Below, piece after piece: positions 21,845 to 32,551 of a stretch of DNA of 64,000 nucleotides. Below the pieces are notes generated by a model. It had not been told where the DNA came from and ran no database searches. It saw only the letters and a list, made by a program, of their open reading frames with translations. Made by a program: the position numbers and the translations under genes. The DNA lies in the NCBI GenBank assembly GCA_030407085.1, contig CM059583.1, positions 81,492,001-81,556,000 on the forward strand, in the 5' to 3' direction. Every line of letters starts with the position of its first letter. The first letter of the stretch is position 1. The DNA comes from Trichopria drosophilae (taxonomy: Eukaryota; Arthropoda; Insecta; Hymenoptera; Diapriidae).

Positions 21845-24762
21845 AGTCCCGCGTCCAATATTGCAACTGATCTCTCGGGCCTCCAAAGGGTTCTTGATTC
21901 GCTTATATCTGTCCATCCTGATTAGCTCTTACTAATCGGTGGTGACTTCAATGCCAGAATTGGCAGCGAGGTCGCAATCGATCCTGACATTCTTGTAGGC
22001 TCGCGACTGCACGGTGCACGATCTTCGTACCATCACTATCGCTCGGTTCGCGGCAAAGAATTTCGGGATTTTATAAGTTCAAACGGATTTAGTATTAGTA
22101 AATTGTCGTTCCGTTAGCGATCATCCTGCGCACTATACGTTTCTAGAATCTAATGGGTTTAGCTGCGTTCATTTGGTCCTAGTTTTCTCCAATTACGCGT
22201 ATTTAATGAATGATTTAGAGGTAGGCTGCGACTTATACGGTTCTGACCATGCCCCAACTTCTCTCTCGTTAGATGTGTATCCTGTCGGATGCAGCCTGGG
22301 ATTTTTAGCCGTAAAAAACATTACTTATAATCGTCTCCGTTGGCGCCCCGATAGAGAGCTTATGTTCCGCGATAATTTAGGCTTTTCACCCAACCTTCCG
22401 TCTCATGCGGAACACATTACTACGGACGAGCTGTCCACATGGTTCTGCAATGCTGTGCAAAAAGCAGCGGAGATCTGGCATGGCTATAACCAGCGGCTCA
22501 AACTCGCGTATAGAAAATTCGGGATGGTACGGTCGCGACTGTCGCACAGCTCGAAGAACCATGCGTTCAATTCTTACTCGTCTTCGTCACTCGGGTTACC
22601 GTGCAGATTTTCGGTCTGAGTTTCTTTCGTGCAAACCCACTTACCATGGCCTTGTCAAACGGAAGGCGTCATTCTGCACGTCGATTCGTGACGCCTTTGC
22701 TAGGGCCCGCGGCTCCTCGGAGTTTTAGCGGACAGTTAGGGGGTGCAAGGTTGGTGGTGACGGTGCGGAGGTGGTCTCTCCAGATGCTTGGAGTGACTTC
22801 CACCACGAAGTGTATCCTCTCTGGGTATCTCATTCGTGTACCTTCGGTCGCTAATCCTATCTTGGATGTTCCCTTCACGTTCGGTTGTTCTCCGCCTTGG
22901 GCGGGGGAAAAGCCCCGGCCACGACGGGATACCCGGCGAATTTTACCGAGCTCTAGGTCCTGATTGGCTTCTTCTCCTGCTAGGGCTTTTTAATAAAATG
23001 TTCTCAATTGAAAAAATGCTTAAATGCTGGTCCGAATTATTCCTGGTTATGATGCACAAGCAAGGCCCCAGGGACATCCGTTTGCACGAAAATATTTACT
23101 CAGCTGATTTGCGATCATCTTACTCTATGGGCTGCCGAGCGCGACTTCCTTCCTGAAGAACAGTCAGACTTCAGGAAGGGTCGCGGTACTATGGACAACA
23201 TTTTCGTCGTATATTCTGCTGCTCAAATCGTATTAAGGCGTAGAGGGGGAAAACTGTACTCCCTTTTTGTTGATTTTAGGAGAGCATTCAATTCTATCCC
23301 ATACGAATTGCTACGGTTTAAGCTGCATGCCCTGGGAATTAGTCTCAAGGTTATAAGAATATTAAAAGCCTTGTATGATTGTGAGGTGGTACATGTTAGA
23401 ACTCGACGCGGTCCATGAGCTGCTGTGGAGGTGTCCGAGGGCGTGCTCCAGGGCGAGATACTCAGTCGGCTCTTGTTTATATTGTTTATCTCGGATATTG
23501 TTTTATACTTTCGCACTCATGGATGTAGAGGCGTCGATCTCACCCCGGAATACGACCTCCTAATGCTCCTCTATGCAGACGATTTAACCATTTTCGCGTA
23601 CTCTCCGATGGATGTCAAACGTAAACTGTCAATCCTGGCTGAGTACTCCGACCGAAATGGTCTCACGGTTCACACGGAGAAGACCCAAATTTTAATATTC
23701 AAGCGCGCGGGTAAACACAGTGCTCATGACACTGACTTTATGTATAAGGGCAACTCGGTGGCTGTTGTTCAGAGAGAGAGGTACCTCGGAGTTGACATTT
23801 CCTCTATAGCCCTGGTTCGTTCAGCTGTCGATGCAGCTATGTCTACGGCAATTGGAGCGGCTAGTTCCATTCTTGGATGGAATCAGACTCTTGAATGGCT
23901 ATGCTCACGCTTTATAATTCTTTAATTAATTCTACTCTCTTGTACTTTGCTCCAGTGTGGCCACTGTGCTACCTAGACGATCTAGAAAAGATCCAAGCTA
24001 GATTTTTCAAGAATTTATTCTCCCTCCCTTCGTCACCCCTAGCCACGCGCTTAGGGCGGAATTGGGTCTCCTCTCTCTGACATTCACTGTTGCTAGAATG
24101 TCTATTAATTGGATTAGTAAAATCTTAGATATGTCGGAGACGAGGATACCCAGGATTCTCCTTTGTAGGCATGTGAGCTTGGCGTCTAGTGGTCAGTTAG
24201 ATAATGACTCGTAAAATTGGGCCATCCAAGTGTCGACTCTGTTTGGCTGTACTCCTCGGGAACTCTGATCGGACCTCCCGTTGTCGTGTCTTACTGGAAT
24301 CATTGGGGACGGTCCTTAGGGCTGCGGATTTACAGAGGCCCGCCGGATCCTCGGCCTTGATTTTTAATTTGCTATCTCCGGATGCTCTGGGGTACTTGGA
24401 CTACTTTCCGGAGTGCGCTCCGCTGGCTTTTCTTCGCTCGAAGTTGCAGGTTAAAGTGGCGACATACCATGCTTCACGTTTTGTTCTAGGCCATGTCACA
24501 CTGCGCTTGGGGCCCAAGAGACGCTGTGTTTGCTGCGGACTTGGGATCCCAGAGACAGTCGTTCATATATTTCTACAATGGCGGACATTCGAGGGGTTCC
24601 GTCGCTCCCTATGGGAGTTTTCATCTGACCCTGCTGACACGCACTCATGCTACCGGGAATTCCTTGTCCTCCTTAACAGCAAGTCGCTCCATCAGCTCAA
24701 AACGCTTCATTTATATTTGCGGAGAGTTTTTGAACACCGTGAATCTTGTTTTTACGTGTGAG
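21845..24762 (+). pseudogene. Non-LTR retrotransposon ORF2 (endonuclease and RT), dead
   Basis: Order of domains: an APE-type endonuclease with LLLIGGDFNARIG (near 21,925) and SDHAPTSLSLD (near 22,245); then reverse transcriptase with GKSPGHDGIPGEFY (near 22,920), SLFVDFRRAFNSIP (near 23,265), EGVLQGEILS (near 23,440) and the active-site motif LLYADDLTIF (near 23,575). A C-terminal cysteine/histidine finger (CVCCGLGIPETVVH, near 24,530) follows. At least four frameshifts or stops break it, and the 5' end of the endonuclease is missing. The last frame stops at 24,761. The clade is not certain, but the motif spacing is that of insect LINEs, not group II introns or retroviruses. It lies in the sense orientation of the host intron. 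Confidence 0.88.
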
Positions 24763-24825
24763 ATTCGCTGCCATGTTTATGTTTGTACATCTTACTATTT
24801 ATTTCGCTCGTTATTTTATATTTCT

Positions 24826-24987
24826 ACTAAATTCGTAATATTCACTCGGGCGCATATTTATTGCCATTGTGAAAATGGTAAAAGCATTTTTGTCCCGGCG
24901 ACGGACTTGTAACTTTTTGAAAACGGCACTAATATAGAAAAAATGTGTACAAACTGCGTAAAATCGCAAAAAAATAATTAATTCAAA
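24826..24987 (-). repeat. Left terminal copy of the 167-bp unit
   Basis: It contains TTTTTGTCCCGGCGACGGAC, CTTGTAACTTTTTGAAAACG and AAAATCGCA followed by TAATTAAT. These are the reverse complement of the units at 36.4-37.4 kb, with high similarity over about 110 bp and weaker similarity further out. Confidence 0.8.
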
Positions 24988-25104
24988 TGTGACGGGCGGG
25001 CTGTCAGTTTGAAATTGACGAATGACATTCAAAAACTGACAATTCCGTCCACAATTCCGCGTACTGACTGAGGGAGTTGGGTGAACCCGGAGAGGATGAA
25101 AGCC

Positions 25105-25136
25105 TATAAATAGGACTCTCGGGGATGGACTCACTC
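25105..25136 (+). promoter_or_regulatory. Candidate core promoter (TATA box plus initiator)
   Basis: TATAAATA at 25,105-25,112 is followed about 26 bp downstream by TCACTC, close to the arthropod initiator consensus. It lies just inside the left terminal repeat of the PolB element and faces the small plus-strand frames. Function is inferred from sequence alone. Confidence 0.45.
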
Positions 25137-25286
25137 TCTCTTTTCCCGATCAACGAGGACGTGGATACCGCAATCCGGACCTGCATACACTGGAGCCACG
25201 AGGTCGATGGGACGGGTCCGGAGCTTCAGAAAATCTGCGGTGTTCTAAAGGAAAATCTGACCAACCCGGTCGAAGTGCCAAGGTGA
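25125..25286 (+). CDS. Small ORF, 53 codons, unknown
   Basis: The frame begins MDSLSLFPINEDVD and ends VEVPR, with normal codon usage and GC content higher than its surroundings. A CCAAG|GTGAGC splice-donor-like sequence overlaps its end (25,284), so it could be a first exon. However the ATG is only about 13 bp beyond the TATA box, upstream of the expected transcription start. It may therefore be read only from a different start, or not at all. No family is recognised. Confidence 0.25.
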   Translation: MDSLSLFPINEDVDTAIRTCIHWSHEVDGTGPELQKICGVLKENLTNPVEVPR

Positions 25287-25376
25287 GCGTATTCCACTCC
25301 CCATATTATATAATAAGGAAAAGAATTAGCCGTCCGCTTCCCCTTTTTGAGACCTTAAAAAGTGCTAGAAACAGTG

Positions 25377-25481
25377 ATGGCTGTAAAGAAGAAAGGGTAC
25401 CCGGGGAGACGCTCACCCATCAAATCTACGATAGACTTCGACCGCCGGATTCTTGACGGTCCTCAGGATAAGAAATATTAA
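25377..25481 (+). CDS. Small basic ORF, 34 codons
   Basis: It reads MAVKKKGYPGRRSP and ends GPQDKKY before TAA. The start is lysine- and arginine-rich. Together with the preceding frame it occupies the left end of the PolB element, where Polinton-like elements often carry small genes. There is no recognisable homolog, and chance cannot be excluded at this length. Confidence 0.2.
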   Translation: MAVKKKGYPGRRSPIKSTIDFDRRILDGPQDKKY

Positions 25482-26049
25482 CTACGGAGAAGAGACCGAA
25501 TATTGGACGCAGCATCAGCAAAGAAGATAGTGCTCCTTCTCTCCACCTAAATGCGGTATGTTTAATGTGTCATATCAATGTTATTTTTTATCCGCGTAAT
25601 TAACAGAACATGACTTGATTTTTGACCGCAAATATTCATATCTATATGTTAATTGGTGTATGTGTGTGAGAGTGTAATATGAATGTGTGCTCGCGTTTTC
25701 ATGTCTAATTTATTCCGCGTAAGTTATTCCGTCGTTGACGTTATTACTGACTTTTTACTTATTTTGACTCACACTTTACCAACAACTCGGTAATACATTT
25801 CAATTATGACTCTTATTTTTTTTATATTCGCGTTCGAAACGAGGATGTTGGTATGAGTGTGATTCTATGTTTAATGACGAATTCAATTATTTGTAAAGTT
25901 AAAAGCTTCAAATATATTTTAATTGAATGACCAAAGATAATTATGACTTTTTATTTCAGCACCTAACTATTCCGATCTATAATTTTAATTATACTAATGA
26001 CTATACTTGACTTAAATTTCTATGTGTGGACGATTCCTAAAGATCTTGA

Positions 26050-26208
26050 CAAACTGAGACCACGAATCGTTTCAATTGGGATGATCCAAATGAACTTGTC
26101 GATCGTTTGCGCCTTCTAATAGCATCGCAAGCTGCTGGTAATTCAAGTCTTTCGAATGAAATGTTATCGATTATTGAAGAGTTGCGCGAAGCTAATTTAA
26201 TCTATTAA
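26050..26208 (+). pseudogene. C-terminal fragment of an arthropod element protein
   Basis: The frame after an upstream TGA reads TTNRFNWDDPNELVDRLRLL, then ASQAAGN, then EELREANLIY before TAA. I recognise the NWDDPNELVDRLRLL...ASQAAGN block as a recurrent C-terminal sequence of uncharacterised arthropod proteins found near PolB genes of mobile elements. That memory could not be verified here. Charged, helical content suggests a structural or DNA-associated role. No enzyme motif is visible. Confidence 0.45.
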
Positions 26209-26489
26209 TTGCGTGATAATTACGTCAGTATCATAATACATACATACATACATTCATACATACATTGGTCAGATTTACTTGCCAACTTTATGCCATCTAT
26301 CGCTAATCGGGCAAGGCTTAGTCATCATCCCACACAGGACGATACAAACAAGTAAACAATCACAATACTACACATAATCGACACCGTCAACAGTTAGTCG
26401 GCGGCCTGTACCGTAGCAGGCGCATCGCAAACATTGTCTTAATTTTCATTCAAGACAATATTGACGAAGCGTCGACCACGGAAAAACCA

Positions 26490-26552
26490 TTCACGTTGTC
26501 GATAACTACCGACTGATGTCGGTAGCAGTCCCAAATTCGTACCTTCGCCGGA
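26490..26552 (-). repeat. Fragment related to the 36.4-kb SINE
   Basis: It shares GTCCCAAATTCGTACCTTCG with the SINE at 36,444-36,928, together with an adjoining 8-bp-stem hairpin (here CTACCGAC/GTCGGTAG, there CTGCCGAC/GTCGGCAG). Similarity fades beyond the hairpin. The match stops exactly where the chromodomain coding sequence begins. Confidence 0.6.
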
Positions 26553-26730
26553 TGTTTACCTAATTGAAAAAATTTTACGTGAAAAAGGTTCTAAAGTGTT
26601 TGTTAAATGGTTGGGCTTTGAAGATAAGCATAGCACCTGGATCGACAAGGAAGATATAAATACTTTAAGACTAAACGATGGTGGAATAAATGATGAATTA
26701 ATAGTTGGAAGCGAGTTTTACATAATATAA
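26506..26730 (+). pseudogene. Chromodomain remnant, probably of an integrase C-terminus
   Basis: The frame reads PDVYLIEKILREKG, then VFVKWLGFEDKHSTWIDKED, then ends at SEFYII and TAA. The VYLIEKIL, KWLGF and STWI blocks, with their aromatic residues, are the chromodomain fold used to bind methylated histone tails. Chromodomains end many Polinton and Ty3/gypsy integrases and direct insertion to particular chromatin. A stop at 26,503 and SINE-like sequence up to 26,552 remove the upstream part, so no integrase catalytic core is visible. It converges on the minus-strand PolB gene, as expected for a Polinton-like gene order. Confidence 0.75.
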
Positions 26731-26862
26731 AGTTAGATGCAATTATTGTACAAGGGCAACAAGGATATTGCGACGTCGTTGGAGAGCACGAAGTCCACAT
26801 TTTCGTCGGGATTTTCGGAGAAAAAATGCGGGGAAAAAAGGTAAGAATAAACTTGTTAATAT

Positions 26863-26866
<4 letters not shown>

Positions 26867-26922
<56 letters not shown>
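26867..26922. repeat. (AT)n microsatellite
   Basis: About 27 uninterrupted AT dinucleotides lie between the chromodomain remnant and the polymerase end. Confidence 0.97.
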
Positions 26923-26929
<7 letters not shown>

Positions 26930-29900
26930 TAATTTATTAATATTTTTGTATGCGTATTTACATAAATCCATTTACATGTACATATTGACATATACAAGTA
27001 CATAAATCATACATCTACCTCCATTACATCCTTATGTCCCCACGGTAAAGTGTCGGTAGAATTTTTAATTAAATAACGCTTATCATCATGGGGACTTAGA
27101 GAAATTATTTTCTCACATACGGTGTATACGTTGTGTAATTTTGAACGTATACATCTTTGTTCGCGCGTAACTGTAGTCGTATTTTGAAGGCAGTTCAGAT
27201 AGTTGTCGAAAGTGATTGTTTTTCGGACGACGACTTCTTTTACACCTTTCGCTCTCTTCTTCTCGCCTTCGCCTAACACACGCAACGCATACATTTTTGA
27301 GCTGAGTCCGACAAACTCTGTCATTATCTTTCCACTACATTTATCCTTCATTAACCCTAAAACTTTTTTATTGACTAGCGGCATACCGTACTCATTATTT
27401 TTGGAATAATCGTTCATATCGTACATATTAATATCGCGTTTCAAACAATCATATGCATCATCACACTTAAATTCATAAATTCATAAATTACACTATCGGT
27501 ATTGGTATATAACAATTTCGCCTTTTCTTTAAATTTTTCTAAAACATATTCGTAATGGAACTCGTGCAATTTAGTCTTAGAAATATCTAAAATAGCCATT
27601 CCGACATATATAGGCTTATCTATAACTACTTCTAATTTTTTTAGCTGTATCGCGACCAAGTCTTCACCAAATATTACTATTCGATGAAAATTTGGTTTCG
27701 AAATGAACGCTTTAACGCCATATATTCCATCCCATTTCGATTTTAGACGTACATCCACTCTTTTACGAACATTCTCCATGGTTTTCCCAAATACCGCATT
27801 GTTCATCAGTTTATACAATTTTTTTTTAAAATCATTTGTCGCAACTGTGCGGAGTTTGGTATTCAAGTCAATGTACGACTTTAACCATGGAGACTGTTTG
27901 AATTTTAGTATCCTATGAATTGCATTTAAAATAATACCGTGGGTGAGCGCTTGCTTTAAATTTCGGTAAGGTATGACATACCGTTCCTTGTCATTTAATG
28001 TAGCGAGTAATTTCGGTTTTTTTGAACCGGGCGGAATTGCTCGCTCGGGGCACAGTGGGAGATCTTTCTGATATTATGTATTTCTCCAGGGTAGGTCAAG
28101 TCGACTTCGAGAATATATCCAATTTCCGAGTCATCGGGTACCTTTTCCACCCATTCGAAATCTCCGGTAGGTAGTGATTGACTCATTGCCCACCCATATA
28201 GATTGTTTATATCGAAGTACATTAGGTACTTTGACTCTTTTACAGCGTCATAATCGGGCTTGTATTTGTTTATACCGCTCTCGATAAACATTATCATGTC
28301 TATATCTGTAAGTAATTCCAACTCTACTCGAGTATGCTTGAGAGCACAGCCCCAAGTATATCCAGGTAGAGTGTAATAATGGGCAGGATCTAAACCGTGA
28401 GATTTTAACAGAGTTGTGCGAAAATGTTCAAAGATATCCGCAAGTAGAAGGACATCTGTTTTCAAATATAAGTGTGAATACTCATCCAGAGTATTACACT
28501 TAAATACGTTCCACACATTCATCGCATGTACATAATCATTCTCACTGACAACGAATATAGACGCATATAGAAGCACTGAGCCGTGTTAAAGAATATGGCA
28601 AGTTGCCGGGGAACCCGAAATCGTAGTTGGGCACATCAGTCACCTGCGGCGCGCTCATCGCAATTATCTATCCCTTTCTTTCTAATTGGGATGATCACTG
28701 TGCGCTCTCTGTTTAGATGGTTCCCCACCAATATCCTCTGTCTTTACCGCTCGCATGCGAGGAACCGACTCGGACCTCTCAGTTACTCTGTTTAGGTCAC
28801 GCCCCTTCTCGTTCTTCGTCTGCATACAGCCGGCAGAGACACGGACGGTCTCTCTTACCCATTTCTTCTTCAAAGTCGTCGTTCTCCGTCGCTCTAGTAT
28901 GGGGATCTGACTCGGATCCTCTTTATCTCTCCGCGTATAGTCGACGCACGCAAAATATACCAAATAATGACAAAGATACGCGGGTCTCACCCGGCTATAA
29001 AATATAAGACTCTTTTCGAATGTGTTTTGTATATACATTTATTAAATCTCTTGTGACAAATGTTTGTAGAATTTGTTAACGTAATATAGATATAAAAAAA
29101 AACATTGATTGTTCTTGCTTCCATATTATTTATTTATTTCTTTAGTTGCATTATATGGAACAAAGACATCTAATTTGCCTTTATACAATATTTAAACATG
29201 TAACAGCAATATAAATGCCAGAGAAGGAAAACAAGAAACTTATGGCCGGAAATTGTTGGGGTTACCGTATTTAAAGTACTAATTTGAACATGACATTAAA
29301 TTATTATTGTTTTCTTCTCTTTATATGTATTTTATTATACTGTGTTTATTTTTTAAATGACGGATAATTTAAAACATTATATTAACGTTTATAACGAAAT
29401 AAAACAAAGGTATAGACTCCACTTAAGACTGCACAATTATGTGAAGGATTTTCACATTTTACTTTTCGTGGTGTACGCGAATTCAATTTAAATGTAAGTG
29501 TAAAAGCACATCAAATTATCTGTTTTAATAAATTATGAATTTGCTGGCAATCTCGAAGAAATTTAGAGCTGTACTTTAAAACTCCTTTGTTCTTTTTTTA
29601 TGAGAGATAAAATGTATAACTGTATTGTACTTATGTATATATTTAAAAAAAACAACAAAAATAATAAACTTAATCTTAAGCCAGATATTTTAAAAGCATT
29701 AAAAAGTAAAAACAATAATGCAATATGTAATATTAACCCTCAGGGTAGGTACAGGGTTAGCGTAAACCAAACGAATTTTGGTCGAACTGAAAGCTGTTGG
29801 AATTTTGTTTATAATTTTAACAATAATCCAATAAAACTTTGAACTATGCTCGATTTTCCAGTCATTTTTGGGTATTATTTTTTTTTGAAACCGCTCCCAT

Positions 29901-31626
29901 TTTTTGTTTCTAACAATTCTTTACAAATACTTATTTAATTTTGAACAAAATAATGTGTTCTTTTCAATCTGCTCTATCTAAAATAAAGGCGATATAAAAA
30001 ACGTTTAAGGAAGAAAAAGTTTCATTTTTTAATTATCTATTGGCTGAAATTTTTTCAAATTTTTCGTTTGTGTGTTTTTTTTTGTGCATTAACCCTGGTA
30101 GAAATTTGTCAATTTTTTCTTTACACTGTCCATTTCCCCTATACCTTTAACATGGTAAATAAGAATGTTATACCAGAATTGTACAAAAAATGTTTTCATT
30201 TCTACCAGGGAAGTTGGAGAAAATGTTTTTTATCGACATTTTATATAATTTGCATATAAACGAAATGACTTTATAAAATAGTACAAAGTATTAATATAAT
30301 AATTTCAGTATAAACTCGTATATCAACAGGTATTACAAGATCACGTATATTTTCTTTTATTTCCTTCACTACATTTATTTTATGTAATAATCAACTCTTA
30401 AAATAAAAAGTATGGTTGAATAGTGACTTATCTAAAAGAAAAGATATTACTTCCATTTGGAATGTGCATTGCCTTATAATTAAGAAATTATTTGAAAAAT
30501 TTCGAATGTTTTAAAATTCCTAGAAAACCGTATATTTTCCAAGTGCAATTTGAAGATACGCGACCTTTCAAAAATTTCTTCTGATATGAAAAGGCTACAT
30601 TCCCGATCTTTTCAAAAAGCACTTGATTTAAAAATACCAGATGTTTACCAAAGATATTTTTTTATCTTCAAACCCGAATATTTGATTTTTTAATTTAAAG
30701 TATAAGACATTTATAATAATAATTTGATAGATATAATTTTATTCCAGTTTTAAAATAAACTCATATATATGTTATTTCCACTGCAATAAATTTATATGAA
30801 AAAAGAGCTAGAACTAAAAGAACAGATTACTTCGGATGGCGGATTGACTAAAATATTTTAAATGGAAATATTTAAAAAGGCTAAGAGTGTTTCAGAGCTC
30901 TCTAGATGAGATAAATTGCGGCTGTGATATCCAAAATTGTGTTAAAGTGTAAAAAATTCGGAATTTTTTAAAATTGGATTTCGTATGAACTGCCCGTTAT
31001 AAAATCATCTTGAAACCAATTTAGATGAAGGAGGAAATGTCTGAACTGCAGAAAACTTTGAAGAGTTAATTTTGCCACCTGAATGATCCAAAATGACTCC
31101 GAAACGAGAATATTCCCTCGTTATGCTTATGACGCTTTAACTAAAAAGCTATAAGCGTCTCGAAGAAAATTACACTTACAAAAAGGGCTTAGAATTCATC
31201 AAAGAATATAATAGAATTTTCGCAGAAATTTAGAAAGATAATTTTCAAAATTGTAATTCTCGAATTTGTAATGCACTTTTTGATGAATTCGAAGCACTTT
31301 TTATCGCTTGCAATTTTTTCTGAAAATTGATAGTTTTTGAGGAAAATATTCATAAAAAAAATTAAACGAAAATTATGTTATTATTTTTCAGATTACAGGT
31401 GTACTTTATTCACAATAAGATCATCAGTACTTGAAAAGTAGTATTTTACACGTGCAATCTATAAAACTCAAATAAGTCTTTATACTTGTCGTTTTTGGAA
31501 AATAATTTGAAAAATGCACACTTTTCATTTTTTATCAATTATCAACGAAGTGCACTAGTTTTTCATACTCAAACGTATTAGCATTTATTATTTATAATGA
31601 TCTAAATATCCCATTTCTTTATAATA

Positions 31627-31793
<167 letters not shown>

Positions 31794-32372
31794 ATTATTA
31801 TAGCTAGATTGCGAAATTTTGTTTATTCATATTAATTGAAAACTTTATTTGCTTACATCAATAGTTTCTTTCAAAATGTAATTTCTTATACTTTACAATA
31901 ATTTTTGTTTAAACTTATCCACATATGTGTAGATATGGGTGATTATATTTTATTGTTATTATTATTATAGAGCTAATATAATATAGTTAAAGCTACCTCT
32001 TACTTACAACAAACGAATAAAAAATTAGGACAAATGAAGTTTTGACTACATTCCATGACACTATAAAAACGTAAAATAATTAACGGCCTCGGAATTACAC
32101 GATTTATGTTAATATTCAGGAGACTTCACTTTTTGCAAATAAGTTTAAATTTTTTATATACAATAGTACATTTTACTCTCATCGTACATCATCAATATTA
32201 TGAATAATTGTTAACAAATCAAGTTTTAACGAATTCTGATTAATGTTCAAAACGGGTGGATTTTTGCATTTTTACAAATTCCTAAAGCATATTCATTTAA
32301 TAATTTCATATTTACTTATTCCATGGAAGTACTAAGTAGCATTCAGTATAATAATTTCTTGATAATAAATGT

Positions 32373-32551
32373 CCCAGTAAACGAAAACGAATAGAAAGTT
32401 AAAAATATGAATTGGAATGAATTCAAGTGAATTAAAATGAATTAAAAAGTGGATTCAATTAATCATTTTCATGCGTTTTAATTCATTTTAATTCAATTGA
32501 ATTCATTTCAATTCGTATTTTTAACTTTCTATTCGTTTTCGTTTATTGGGG
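32373..32551. mobile_element. Small foldback MITE, about 180 bp
   Basis: The ends CCCAGTAAACGAAAACGAAT and ATTCGTTTTCGTTTATTGGG are inverted copies, and pairing continues for about 75 bp on each side with few mismatches, forming one long hairpin around 32,460. It lies within the 4.4-kb element. Confidence 0.8.

Noticed and set aside
24988..25560. Possible LTR starting TGTGACGGGCGGGC
   Set aside because: No matching CA end or second copy was found. The position just inside the 167-bp terminal unit fits the left end of the PolB element better.
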